DNA of 60,000 nucleotides from Lineus longissimus. Its lineage: Eukaryota; Nemertea; Pilidiophora; Heteronemertea; Lineidae. The stretch covers positions 13,520,109-13,580,108 of the forward strand of contig NC_088325.1 in assembly GCF_910592395.1 (NCBI RefSeq). Direction: 5' to 3'. Positions 1 to 12,700 of this stretch are shown here, piece by piece (the first letter of the stretch is position 1; every line of letters begins with the position of its first letter). Below the pieces are notes generated by a model. The model was not told where the DNA came from and ran no database searches. It saw only the letters and a program-made list of their open reading frames with translations. Made by a program: the position numbers and the translations under genes.

Positions 1-1145
1 TGCTGACGAAGCACAAGCAGATTCACTCGAAAAGCCGCCATTTTAAGTGTGACATGTGCGATAAAAGTTTTCTGGATAGGACTAAATTGAAGATACACCA
101 ACGTCTCCATTCTGGAGAAAGGCCTTATTCATGTAACCAGTGCGGTAAAACATTCACTTGGTCGGCTAGTTTGGCGCAACATAGACTGACCCATACTGGG
201 GAGCGAAACTTCCAATGTGACCAGTGTGATAAGACTTTCATTACCAGTAGTGCTGTTATACAACACAAACGTATTCATACTGGAGAGAGACCATTTATGT
301 GTGACGAGTGTGGCAAAACGTTTGGACAGAATAGTTCGTTGACAATACATAAGCGTATTCATACTGGCGAAAGACCATACCAGTGTGAACTTTGCGACAA
401 GACATTCATGCAGAGCTCGAAACTCACTCACCATGTTCGCATTTCTCATAAGGGAGAAACTCCTTACGAATGCGATCAATGTGGCCACTCGTTCACGAGA
501 AAAAGTGGCCTCAATAAACATAAACTTCGTGTTCATGATACTAACAAACCATATAGATGCGAGGAATGTGGAAAATCGTTTCAGGAGGGTTTATTGTTGA
601 CTCAGCATAAAATGATCCACATGGCGGCAAAGTATTCGAATATTTACTGTCACTTGTGTAAGAAGTCTTTTACGAGGAAGAGCGGTCTTGATAGGCATAA
701 TCGCCGTAAGCATTCTGATAAAGCACCGGTTGAGGATGAGGATAGCGATTCCTCTGGTGGTACAGGAGGGCAGGTCTGCCATGGGCATGTAGCTCAACCA
801 CCTGCAGGTCCACCACCTGCAGGTCACCCACAAGCAGGTCGTCAACATGCAAGTCAACCACCTGCATCTTCCCCACCCATAGGTCATCCACCTGCGGGTC
901 AGTCACCTGCAGGTCAAGCTCCTACAGGTCACCGAGGTCCGTGGGCCCAAAATGAAGATTCCTCTGACAGTGCCAATACATTGACCTTAAACCAAAATCA
1001 GCAAAACATTGGAGAGTTCCATCTTTCTCATAATCGTCAACCACAACCCCTATTCATACCGGTAGCGCCCACGTTTATGATGCCAACCCCACTTAACTGT
1101 AATGCCAATGAAATGTCCACGTACCGGTGCCAAAATGACAAATAA
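1..1145 (+). CDS. C2H2 zinc-finger protein, 3' coding part (5' partial)
   Basis: The frame is open from position 3, and the first in-frame Met (54) lies inside a finger, so it is not the start; the gene continues upstream of the window. After a partial finger ending in the His pair of LTKHKQIH there are eight complete C2H2 fingers with CX2C...HX3-4H spacing. Most linkers are TGERP-like. Fingers 5, 6 and 8 have HX4H spacing and atypical linkers. The ~130-residue tail after the last finger is acidic (DEDSDSS) and then carries imperfect Pro-Pro-Ala-Gly/His repeats encoded by a degenerate 15-bp DNA repeat (about 790-930), then a Gln/Asn/Pro-rich end. By family this is a nuclear sequence-specific DNA-binding regulator; the target cannot be read. 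Several fingers have KRIH/HQRLH ends typical of animal poly-zinc-finger proteins. No KRAB, BTB or SCAN domain is visible, and any such domain would lie upstream. Stop TAA is at 1143-1145. Confidence 0.93.
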   Translation, partial: LTKHKQIHSKSRHFKCDMCDKSFLDRTKLKIHQRLHSGERPYSCNQCGKTFTWSASLAQHRLTHTGERNFQCDQCDKTFITSSAVIQHKRIHTGERPFMCDECGKTFGQNSSLTIHKRIHTGERPYQCELCDKTFMQSSKLTHHVRISHKGETPYECDQCGHSFTRKSGLNKHKLRVHDTNKPYRCEECGKSFQEGLLLTQHKMIHMAAKYSNIYCHLCKKSFTRKSGLDRHNRRKHSDKAPVEDEDSDSSGGTGGQVCHGHVAQPPAGPPPAGHPQAGRQHASQPPASSPPIGHPPAGQSPAGQAPTGHRGPWAQNEDSSDSANTLTLNQNQQNIGEFHLSHNRQPQPLFIPVAPTFMMPTPLNCNANEMSTYRCQNDK

Positions 1146-1168
1146 ATGCAATGTACATGTATACATCT

Positions 1169-1294
1169 GGGCCGACCGAATTGAAACTCCGAGTGCTGAT
1201 AGGACCTAACAGAGTACAGTGTAATGGTTAAATGCTTTACACTATTCTCTGTTAGGCCCTGTTAGCGCTATCGGTGTTTCGATTCGGTCGGCCC
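1169..1294. repeat. 126-bp foldback palindrome in the zinc-finger 3' UTR
   Basis: The segment opens with GGGCCGACCGAA and closes with TTCGGTCGGCCC. The arms continue inward for about 50 bases with few mismatches (the GACCTAACAGAGTA/ATTCTCTGTTAGG core). The loop is short. It looks like a small foldback MITE; no clear target-site duplication was seen. If transcribed in the 3' UTR it would form a long RNA hairpin. Confidence 0.75.
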
Positions 1295-1297
1295 TGC

Positions 1298-1660
1298 TAT
1301 TCAAGTAGCTTGGCCATGCAACTTTTATCTTAAAACATTTGCGCAAGAACTTAGAAGTTTGTTGAAGAAAATAGTTTGAATATATTGATGGTGATAGTCA
1401 CAACTGTAAATTGAGGAGACGATCCAAGATTTTATGAAAGTACACGTACAATGAAATAGTTATGAAAGTGATGTTTATTAATGTAAGATTTTCTGAATGT
1501 AAGTTTCATTCCATAAGATAAGTATATCAGTTTTATAAATACACGTACATATATTACACATTTATTGTTATATCATAAGTGTGGTATACAATGTATATGT
1601 TATTGATATGTGCTTCAAATAAAATTTTAATGTTAAGTACATGAACTTGATCCTTGCCCT
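1298..1660. other. Remaining 3' UTR / flank, AT-rich
   Basis: AT-rich sequence with alternating ATGTACA/TATACA words and no coding potential. It contains the poly(A) signal listed separately. Confidence 0.5.
1618..1623 (+). terminator. Poly(A) signal AATAAA of the zinc-finger gene
   Basis: A canonical AATAAA hexamer lies about 475 bp after the zinc-finger stop in AT-rich sequence, followed by a T-rich stretch. Another AATAAA overlaps the stop codon at 1141-1146 but lies too early to be the likely main site. The cleavage position is inferred. Confidence 0.5.
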
Positions 1661-1944
1661 CAAGTAACTAGGTTGCCCTGTGAATGTCCAATGTCAGGCT
1701 GGTACTTGGACCACGAAACTGTACCAACTGCTGAGCTAACAGTTTAGTCCCCCCTCCTTGATGTTCGACTACTTCGTGAAGTTTGAATAACCCCTTGTTC
1801 GACCATTTGCGCATGTCTCCGTCACGAAAAACTCTTTGCTGTTCTTGATATTTGGATGTATTGATGTCCGTCTGATAATAAGACAATAAAGAAAGCATTG
1901 TGTTGATGGGTTGCCGGTATTGTGACCCACTGATCTTTACGTCT

Positions 1945-2408
1945 ATGGTAGGCGGGAGGGGACATAAATCAGAATATATCGGCCGATTAATTACTTGCGC
2001 CGCAAAGGCTTCCCGCGAATGATGCGACTAATGCAAATTTCGCGGGAGACCTTCACGGCGCACTTCTTTAACCAATCAGAGACATCGTAACTTCGTAAAC
2101 CCGCCGGAAAATACGTTGTCTCTGATTGGTTAAAGAAGTGCGCTGCGAAGGTCTCCCGCGAAATTTGCATAAGTCCCCCGCAAATCGTGCAGAAGACTCC
2201 CGCGAAAATGCCTCTGCCGCAAAATTCAAACCGTCCTTGGCTCCTGATTGGTTTAAATTGGGTCACGCGGCGAGATTTTTACGGCGCATTCTTTTGCGGC
2301 GTGTTTTTAGCGGGGCACTGTTGCGGCGCATCATCAGCGGGAGGCCTTTGCGGCGCAAGTAATTAATCGGCCGATATATTCTGATTTATGTCCCCTCCCG
2401 CCTACCAT
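1945..2408. mobile_element. 464-bp MITE-like element with long terminal inverted repeats
   Basis: The ends ATGGTAGGCGGGAGGGG... and ...CCCCTCCCGCCTACCAT are inverted repeats of about 65-70 bp. Inside is a second, nested inverted repeat: the arm around 2033-2085 mirrors the arm around 2113-2172 and includes oppositely oriented ACCAATCAGAGAC/GTCTCTGATTGGT (CCAAT-box-like) words. The element is flanked by TTACGTCT (1937-1944) and ATACGTCT (2409-2416), an 8-bp duplication with one mismatch. That length suits hAT-like or P-like transposition. It encodes no transposase, so it would be non-autonomous. The short open frames inside it are by-products of its GC-rich arms. Confidence 0.85.
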
Positions 2409-2818
2409 ATACGTCTTTCTTTATTTCGAGATGTCCTGCATGTATTATTTAAAGGACATGTTCGTTTGTCAATTTGTTTGCGGTCTGTAGAGGCTCTCTC
2501 TTCTATGATACAATCACTGTACCAAGGGAAATTATTCAAATAAGGCATACCTTATAATAGTTTAGTTTATTTCGCATGAAGTGATGACAATATACACATG
2601 AATGATGACTCACTGACGTATGACATACAAAAATAGCATCATCAACAAATACATGAGCTCATAGTGTGATAGGCATGGTGTTTTACTTTTGGGACGTTTA
2701 CTTTCTGGGACACCGTTTTCCTTGCAGAGTAGTGGTATTGCGCCGTGCTGCTCGTTCCAAGGCTATCAGCACACCCTATCTGTATACGATCATCCTACGT
2801 CCTCATTCAGTTAGTGCA

Positions 2819-3075
2819 TTCCCAACAACCTGTCCCTGTCGGCCGCCCAGTTTCATCCCCGGCCCGCCATACAGTTCGTTCCACGCTCGAGCTTGCCCAG
2901 CCCAAGGTGAACCCAGCCCAACTCGTGTTCACCCTGCCCATGCCACACTGAACAGTTCCCAACAACCTGTCCCTGTAGGCCGCACAGTTTCATCCCCGGT
3001 CCACCATACAGTTCATTCCACGCTGGAGCTTGCCCAGCCCAACAGTTCACCCTGCTCAGGCCACACTGAACAGTT
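2819..3075. repeat. Two-unit tandem duplication, period 137 bp
   Basis: The segment starting TTCCCAACAACCTGTCCCTG at 2819 recurs at 2956 with similarity through the GCTTGCCCAGCCCAA part. The C-rich composition keeps frames open by chance (2666-3289 +). No protein family is recognisable, so I do not call a gene. Confidence 0.7.
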
Positions 3076-3596
3076 CGTCCTGCCCAACACTTTGCACCAT
3101 GAGACCGTAAATCGCCATGCACACCTTGAAGCTACAGATTCCTGCACTCTCTACAGCTCGTCTCGCACACCAGACTCCACGCTTCGACCCGTTTGTAACC
3201 TGATGTTCTTCTCCTCGATATGGTGGGTGTTGGTTTGGTTTACGCTCACTCTTGAGTTGTATTCTGTAAACAATGACACAATTTTTTAGGGAAAAGTTGG
3301 AAGATGAGGATGTTAATAGTTTACAAGCAGGAACGACTTGATATAAAACTCGTTGATTCTTTACCCATTGTTTGATTAGAACCTCATTCAGGGCGTTTGG
3401 TTTGACTGAGCACTGTACTAATGATAAGTTTTGCCCCTCCCATGCTAAATATGGGCCTGGCTTATAAGCTTCATTGTATCCTATTTCAGTCTGAACAGTG
3501 CTCATGTAGGCCTATTGCTACATAGTACAAGAGCCACCTATTTGCCACTTTGAGTAACATAATGTGGCCCACACAGCTCCGGTCTACAGTCTCTCT

Positions 3597-3752
3597 TTAA
3601 TACCAACCATTCATATCGTCTTCATAGTGCTCCTCCCTCGAGACCGTGATTCTCCCCTCCTCGATATCGTCCAACCATTTCTGCAGCAGTGAAAGACGCT
3701 CTGATTCTTGCAGTTGATACAACAGGGGCATATTAAACCATTTACTTTTGTT
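3597..3752 (-). CDS. Copy A exon 9: C-terminus and stop
   Basis: Residues 371-421 and TAA (3597-3599), after acceptor TTTTTCAG. LLQKWLDDIEEGRI matches the LEDWLEDVLEGEI helix. The protein then ends after about 15 residues (SREEHYEDDMNGWY). The long Asp/Glu tail that forms the main calcium-binding cluster of classical calsequestrin is absent. Confidence 0.93.
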   Translation of the reverse strand, partial: NKSKWFNMPLLYQLQESERLSLLQKWLDDIEEGRITVSREEHYEDDMNGWY

Positions 3753-6700
3753 CTGAAAAATATGAAGCAGATTTCTTCCTCTTCAGAGTTTGCTCTGCAC
3801 TTGGAGGCAATATTCTCCCAGGAATATTCGTCCTCCAAGGCGGGATGAGCAGTTTTACGTGCCACTACGCGTTGGCAAATGGGTTTATTGGCCTAGTGAC
3901 TGTCTTCCGCCAGAGGTAGAGTCCACGAAAGCTACTCATGTTTCTCTCTTGCTGGGGTCTGTTGCTTGCTGTGGCAAAAACTGTGGTTAGCCCACGGCCA
4001 TTTCATTTCAAGACCTTGGTGTAAAATGCCAAGTGTTGACCAGTATCAATAATCTGACCAGGAGGTACCGGGTTGACATTGACAAAGTTCTACAGATTCC
4101 TCATAACAGAAAATGAAACTTACATCAGTAATATTAACGAGGCCAATGGACGACTGGAGGACATCTATACCATAGGTACGTTGCCAGTATTCCAGCATCT
4201 GAAAATACAGTACAGAATACTGATCAAATAAAACAATTCACCACGAGGATAATTTTTTAATGTTTTTTTTTTTTAAAAGGACACTTTGTTTCATGATCGA
4301 TTTATGACACTTAAATCTGCCACTGTCGAATACACAAAGTCTTTATCACTAAAAGGTAACTGCAATCATCAATCCGTCATCAAGATTAATCGTCTACGAC
4401 TTCCCCAAACCATCCTTTAGTATTAATTACACAATATAGACAGTTAGCAATATCACCCATCAAGTCAACAACACTACCCAACACAAATATGGTCCATATT
4501 GCAATAAAGGCTCCCTAATCAAATTGCCACAAATATTTTCCGACTGACAATAACATTCATCATCCAATGTCAGCAACGGCAATTTATCATCACAAGTTAG
4601 GGCCTGCAGGAAGCTCTGACATATCTGACAGACGTTATTTACTGTTAGTGGTCTGGGTTAAGAATTAGTTTTCAGTACAAGGAAAAGTATCATAGTAACG
4701 TTTCACGTTTTTTGTTCGCGGCCATGGACAAACTACTTTACTTCTAGTGCCAAATTGATCATATGTCCGGTCATGCCCTTGGGGACTTATAGATGTAATT
4801 TACTTAAATTAGACTACTACTCCTTTAGTAACTATTAAAGGAGGAGTAAGTTATAACCTACCGTAGGATATGGCCCGGGGTCGATCCAGACGATACTGAT
4901 GTTTTCATTCTCGCCGTTGGCTCGGGCGAGTTTCTTGAGCAACGTAAAGAATGCCATTCCGTCCTCCGTTTGGGGACGGATAAACGCAATTATCAAATGA
5001 GAGTGTGGATGATTCATCTAGAATTTAGGAGAAAACAGTGAATGATGATACTGTATCTGTGATACGGGTGCAATAATTCATAATCCTATTTGGCTGTAAG
5101 TGGTTCAGTGGATAAGATTGATATTTAAAATCACTATCAGTATCTTTGACCTCATCTAACATTGTTTAACTCCGAAAAGTCCAATCCCCACCTTTATAAC
5201 AGGCACTCCTATAGAGCTTAGTAAAGGGACTTTGCGCTCTTGGGTCGTTGTGTGTCAAGATGCGCTCACCTCTGTGGTCATAACCTGATTAAATCCAATG
5301 TGCGGGTCTATTGAGAAACCAGCACTCCTGAGGGTGGACCTAAAATGCAGTCAAAAACACACCAAAGGCGAGGGTTTCGACGGAATTTTAGCTTCACGAT
5401 TGAGGTCAAATGCTGCCACCTATTAGTGAGGATAAAAACTAGTAATCCCGGCAAATGTGGAAAATATTGACGCAGTTTACTTCTTCGCACATTTTGTACA
5501 CGTTGTAGTGAGTAGCGTAAACTGGTTCTGGTGTTTGCTGCCTCGTGGGACGAAGGCGGTAGTTGGAAAAACCTGGACGCACATTTTGGACGCTGGACGC
5601 TAAGTTTTGCATCATTGGATTGCATCACCTGCATTCAATAAATCTCGCCTCCAGTCATATGAATTGCAGTGGGCCTAGACTGGAACGGTTTGGGACATTT
5701 AGTAGCGGGAGCCGCGGGAATGTTGCCTGGGCCACGGGAATGTTCAATCTGGTGTTATGACTGTAGTTCAGGTAACCTCCACCCATTCGCTGCGCAGCGG
5801 AGGGTCGAGAAGGCCTCCTTGATTTACCCGAGGCAAGCCATACATTTCCATTGCATACAGTGGATGCACTGTCAATATTAAGCGCTCTGGTATTCCTAGT
5901 TATTCACTTGGCTCGAGGTTACCCATCTTTGTGAAAAACTCATCAACAAACAGCAGGTGCAAATCTTTATCATTAAGTCGCGTTCGGATCAACCGCCCCG
6001 AAAGTTTGACGTCCCAGTCATTCAGTCCAGTCGATTACGCCCCGTCGGGTCGGCACCAGTGTCCTTTTGATAACAGTGCACTAGTCTAGACGATAATTGA
6101 GGAAGTTTAATAAGGGATGGTCGCGTCTCATGTTGCAGTGCAAGTTATTGAGGTCAACGCTATAGTCTGTTCACGAGATGAGGTTACCAACAATTATACT
6201 CTTTATCGTGAACTGTAGGCGAGGTTCATGGAATCCAGGCAGTGCAATCCAATGATGCAAAACTTAGCGTCCAGCATCCAAATCTGCGTCCAGGTTTTAC
6301 AACTACCGGCGAAGGCAAGGGTTCAAAAGTTACATACCCAAGTCGAATGGACATCATCGTGTGAAAGTCTCTTTAGGATGGGGCGTCTGTTGGCTGATAT
6401 GAAATTGATGATTTCACTCGAGATGGCAGGCTACAAGTAGAAAAGGTCAGATAGTTATCAATCGTCTATTCTCAGTAGACTTTGAAAGGATCCACGTCCT
6501 TTCCATCTTGAATAGCATCCCGCGAAGTTACTATTTATAGCTCACAAGGTCATTTGCATAAGATATTGATGACGTTTTAGTCACGTGACAGTCGGACATC
6601 GACACTTATTTCTACGCATTTGAGCTTATTTGAAAGTCAATTATCTTTGACCTGCATTGTTTTTAGCATGAATGATACCATAGAGTGAGAGAGAGAAATA

Positions 6701-9700
6701 TTCAGAACAATTATGTAGTACATGTATTTCCAACACTCGGACATGTGCCAGATTGAATCTAACTGCCCTAGTTAGAAAGCCTGAATCCAATACGAAACCG
6801 CAAGTTTGTCCGACATTGCCTGTAATTCAGCGATGGGGAAATAGAGGGCAGCAGCTGCAGTGACGTCATCTTCGCGGAATGCTATTATAACTGAAATGTC
6901 ATTGTTTCTGTATTAACTGTAAGAAACTGAGAAGAGAAAAGGTTTTCAGACTTTTCTGTTAGTGCGGGGGCTTGGATCCTCCATTGCCTACCTTCTGGGG
7001 TTGTGGGCTTGGCCATGACCTACTTTCTATGTCTTCGCACTCACCACCAACGGAGTTATTAGAGATATTTTTACCAGACTTTTAACTGCCCTGTCACCTC
7101 CCGCATCTTCGATATCATCGAAGTGTGGATCAATGAATTGACGAAGCACTGTCCTAAGGTGAGAAATTGCATTATGACGCCATGAGTCTCGACCACCCTG
7201 CTAGTGGGACAACTCCAAATGAATTTCCTACCCCTAAACAACCTCCAAAATAATTATTCCTTATCTTTGCTACTTCTGTAATTACACCCTGCACGACAGA
7301 GATAGCCCTTAATGGATATCTCCCAGATACACTTTTCCACGATAACATTAAGTAAAAGATCCATGTCCCAGAATTGGATAAAAAAAAATCATCATCAGCT
7401 GCAGAGGGGTATTATCAAACGCTCGCAGGGGCCGTGCCTCATTACCACAATAAGGAATTGAGGTGATCGATGGTTATTCACACGAGACGCATAAATGTAT
7501 GAATTTTCGTTTCGAAAGTCATTGAGAGGCTGATTAGGACTCGGCTGTGGTGACACCGAGATGAATTGGCGAAGTTGACGGAGTCCGATGCAAAATATGC
7601 ACTGTCACACTAAAATCTGTTTTGAGATGAAAATTGCTGTTTCGGGGTAACCGTCCATTTTAGACAGGTAGAGAACGAGCAGTGGACTACACCAGGTTTT
7701 GGCTATATTGGCTTCTAAGCCAACAGGAATCTTTTCTGAATATATTTACGACCTTGAATTATAATTATTCTTGTCAGGTTGATTAATCATAGTCTCCAGA
7801 TACGAGTGTATCGTCACACCCTTGACTAATGGATACAGCGCATTATCAAGAAGTTGTCAAACCAGACACATATTCGCGTTCCAAAATCTCAAATTCATAT
7901 TCAGAAGCCCACTCGTCTCAGATGGACAAAAATTAATTACCAACCTCTTCACAAGTGTTAATTAACTCTGGCCCGGCTGATTAAGTTCGCTCCCGGAGGA
8001 GCGCGATAACTCCGAACTAGTTATTGGCAAAGCGTCTGATTCATTTTGACCCACTCGCGGCTCATTCCACTCAACTGAAGTTTACTTTATCAATAGGAGG
8101 CCCTTGACGCTGAGCAAACTCATTATTAGATTATGTTCTAACTTGTTGGTCTCGCCAATATTCTGACTTGGGGCTCCTCTGAAGTCAAGTTTATCAATTT
8201 GTGGTGTTATTTGTTCCTCTTTATTATAAGGTACATAATTGTAAGTTGGTACAATTTTAGCCCTAGTACAATTCTAGCCTTGACTTCAGTCATTAGAACT
8301 TTTTGGGATGTGGAGCTGCAGCAAAGCCGTATTTAACTTTTTGGTCATGGGTGAGGCAGTTGCCTTACTGGAAGGGCACAACATAGGCTTTGGTTCCAAA
8401 TCTGCATGAAAATATGCTTTCTCGCAACTTTTATTTCTAAGAGTACACGCACCCACCAGGCTGAAGGCAATTACCAGGCCAATAACCCCAAATTGCAGCC
8501 ATCCTTAACATGCACGAGAGCTTCCTGGAAGAGACCAGGGAGGATATTCTCCAGGCTAGATAGTGAGTTACCAGTATTCCCCTCACGGTGGTGTACCAAC
8601 ACATGGCACTTCAATTAGTTACTTATCATCCGAGAAGATAAACATTCATCTGAGATACATTTCTTGTCCGGCCTCGGGATAATGCGTCCCAAGAGGACTG
8701 CCTGGATAACATCCTTCGTTAGGTAGTCCCACCAAAATCATTTGAATAACATTTCTCGCTTAAAGGGGTACGTCATTCATAATCACTGCGGGTGGTCCAG
8801 GAAAATAGAAGTGCAGTTATACACAATGCCGTAGTGCAGTTACTATGCATACGAATTTGCTGAAACTTGGTGTTTATATTATGTGTGCATCTGTCTTCAC
8901 AACGGCTGAGTTGACATCTATATTTAGTACGTGTTTGAAGTTTCAAATTCAATCACAAATTTCAAATAAAACGAACGAAATAGGCCTTTAAGAATGAATC
9001 AGTAAGACAGATCAGCAAAACAAAATAAACATTCGCGCTAAGATTTTATTGCCCGAGAAGGCGATCTCACACATTCTGAAAAACTTCCAAAACTTCGAAA
9101 ATATATTTCGGTGTGAAATTCCCCGATTTTCGACTCTTTAGCCTCTGGAGGTGATATTGTTTGTCCCAATGGACCAGTTGAAGGCGTCATGATAGTTTGT
9201 CTCATTTCCCAGGGATGTCTATGTTAGGCGTTATACGAGCCCCGAGGGGCGTCCAACACGCTCCCGGTTCATCTGGTGCGAAATTGACCTTCGTACGTGA
9301 AAACCCCTTGGGGGATTGAACACTGTTATGACCAGAGAAGCCCAGTGGCAGCTAGGTTGGTATGGGGACGTAGAGGGTGCAAGCTCAAATAAAACCTTCC
9401 AAGACCAGGAGCGAGACTGACATCAGAGCGTGAAAACTTCTTTCAAGGGATTGAGCTTGCGCTCAAACCCAACCTCTCCGGTCCAGAGACCCAGGATCAA
9501 GTCAACAATCACAACAGATTCCTAAAGCCGTGACATCTGGACCACATCTTTAAGATTTAGATCAATGTTCCAGTGATATTTGTGAATAGCGGCAGGAACA
9601 AAAGATTCTGCCAAATCTCTGACACAAAATCCTTTCTCAACAATTTTGATCCAAGAACAAAAGAATTACTAATCAAACAGGTGAAGAGATAAGTCTCATT

Positions 9701-12700
9701 AGGCGATTACGCCACCTATAAATGTGATGGATCGCAATTGCCTTGCTACGATTAATGCTTTGTTACCTCTCATTTGATTGGTTGGGGTGACTGACGGTCA
9801 TAAAGGATATCAGGAGCGGGGAAGCTGGATTTCACCTCAACAAGTCTCATACGGTACTTATAGATTATTTGGTCAGCAGTTTATGGGCCGTGCCGGGATA
9901 ACAGTACACTGATTGGGTACTAATATATCTCTTAAAGGCTCACCTTCTTAGAAAATTTGAAAACTGAAATTAGAATGGTTTTGAGCACTTGAAGCGCTTC
10001 ACAAACGAACAATCTTTGACGCTGCAACCTAGTGTATGGTTGCTGCGGCAACAAGACGACTGGTTAATATTTACAGCACCAAACCGATTGGCAGCCGCTT
10101 ACCGATCAGAAATGTCATTTTGTCATGTCAGTGTCGCAGGTCGCGGTGATAGAAATGCACGTTTGCGGAAGCGCTACGACTACCTACATGAACATCTCTC
10201 AAGGTGGTACGCCAAGGCGGTTTGCAACATCTTTTTCAAACAGATATAAATCTAGCAGGAGCTACATCTGAATCGATTAATGGTGAGTTTTAAATCAGTT
10301 CTGAACAGGTGCGAATGGGAATGGGACTAATGATATCACTCAGTCGAGGACCAGCACCATCCGCCTCCACCCTAACCATCTCATTAGGAAGGAAAAAAGT
10401 TTCTGACTATCATCACCTGATATTAAAGGTCTTCTCCCTTCGTTCAAAGAATTTGAAATTGAAATTGAATTAATCAATTGATATTGCATCCGTTAAGGGG
10501 ATGTTCTACAATTAATCAGCTTTCTGAGATTCAGGTTTTTGATACTCCGACCTTGAAATATTGACAGGTGGAGTATATTGAAAACCACTGGTGCTGGGAT
10601 GATTAATCAGTGGTGTGGAGGACTCTTATCGTGTAAGATAGCAGCAGCTAGAATATTTCGGCACATTTGCTACACTGGAACTTAAGGACTATTCTCCTTT
10701 AAAATCTATCAGACCAAAGCAATCTGATTTGATCGATCAGAGGAAATCTGCATGGAACCAATGATCATTTCATATGGCATCTGTTGCTTCGAAAGGACGA
10801 TCTCCAATTAATCAGTGGTATTGAGGACTCGTATCATGTAAGATAACCGTCGTAGCTAGAATATTTATCTGTGTTCGCTTTACAGGAACAGAGCGTCTAG
10901 TCCTCCTTTAAGTTCTATCAGCCAAATGTCATCTGATTTAATCAATCTGAGGTTTATGCTGCATGGGTCATAAGCCACGGGACCAATCATCGATTCTTAT
11001 GGCATCTGCCGAGTCGGAAAGATGTTCGCCAATTAATCACTCGTCTTAGGACTAATACAGCATGAGAGAACTATGCAGAATTAAAATTCTTCTGGATTCT
11101 GATTTTAGAAAAATCTTTCAGCGTCTCTTATCTGGAACTTTGATCCCATTTCATTCTTTGCAATACTTATGATATTACTGTATACAGCATTGAATACGTT
11201 TTCCATTGCGAAAAATGAACTCTATATTTTACACTTTTCAGCCTGCTGCCGACACGGTATCATGCTACTCATAAACCACAGGCAATGGATGCAGTCATAA
11301 ATACATAAACACTGCCTGTGTCACTAATTGAATGATACATATGCGTTGACGTCAGCTGGCTGTGATGTTTACAAATGCACGGCAACGATTGTTGATCAAT
11401 AAAGATATATCAAGCCAGTAAATCTTGTTCTCTATGACATGAGCAACCACACCCTGGCTTGTCTTAACGATAGAAAGTAATCAATCACAAGATTTGTGGC
11501 CAAAAGGAGCGAAGATACTTCAATAAAGGGTAGGGCTGCAACTCATTATCTTTAAGAGCATTTTGAGAAGCAAGGAATGCTAAGTTACCTGAATCGAAAG
11601 ATGACAAACACGCCGCATCACTTCCGGTGCTAATGGTAAGCAGACGATATTCCCTTTAAAATATCTCAACCCAAAACTACAGATTAGTAGTCTTGTATAC
11701 CAGTCTGGGACATCCATTTCCTAACATGTCCATGACATCCCTAACCCTTCCTTTTGTAGGTTGGGCAAAAGAGGCATCACAAATGTCACTTCGTTCAGCT
11801 TGGTTGAGAAAATCAGACAAGATGTGACAGGTCCAGCGTCCTGAGGGAAGCCGAAAGACGCCATGAAAAGCAACCACCCATGGAAAGGGGCTAGTTATTA
11901 TTACATGTATTTTGGTTGAGAAAGTTGACGCGCCTTCAGCCCCATATAAGCTTGGGGCCGCCATAGATTTCTTCGCTTGAGGGACATGGTTACACAAGCT
12001 AAGTGAGATGACCAAATCCTGGATTAACCAAACAACATGTTTTATCCCGTGAGTAGACAGGCCGCCGACTTTGACAGACGGGCGAGAGGATGCTGATCAG
12101 GAAAACATCGACCGTTGTCCCATTCTGCTAATTGTTTCTCTAGAGAAATAGCTGGTATGGTGATGTACTCCTGGTTAGGACATCGCAACCGAATGATCAT
12201 TGGTTCGAAATCCAGTTGAGAACACAGCAATTATGATTTGATTGCAGATTGCCAAAATGTTGAGTCGAAAAACCTCTCGAAAATTTCGCTTTCCTCCTTT
12301 TCGGACACGTCGTTAAAATTCTTGACCGTTCAGAAAAATTAAGTCATCACTCGAGATAATAAACAACCTGACCCGTTGACAAGAGTGACCAGCGATGCCC
12401 AAGTCATCAGGCCTTCCGCCCCAGTGGCTCCACCGATCACCCGTCTCATGACCCGTGTTGAATATTCATCAGGCCAGCGTCCCTACTACAGCACAGCGGT
12501 CCCAATCCGCCCATCATAACATGATCCGTTTCACGTTTTGTGGCACTTCATCAGGAGAGCTGTCAGCGGGCGTGAACATGATGTCTGATGACTAGGTCGA
12601 AGAAATAGCCCGGGGATATTTTTTCTCCTTCCATTGACATCTCCATCGAGGAGGACGTGATGCATTGGGTCTGATGCATCTTGACCTGCAATGTTTTGAG

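Noticed and set aside
129-887. Minus-strand frames opposite the zinc-finger exon
   Set aside because: Shadows of the strongly biased C2H2 coding sequence.
2126-2362. 78- and 91-codon frames inside the 464-bp element
   Set aside because: Both are readings of the inverted arms and mirror each other; not a transposase.
2666-3289. 207-codon + frame
   Set aside because: Lies over a C-rich tandem duplication; composition explains the missing stops and no motif is seen.
11677-12015. 112-codon minus-strand open frame in copy A intron 5
   Set aside because: On the host gene strand, but it matches no calsequestrin segment, the exon chain is already complete in phase without it, and no family is recognised.
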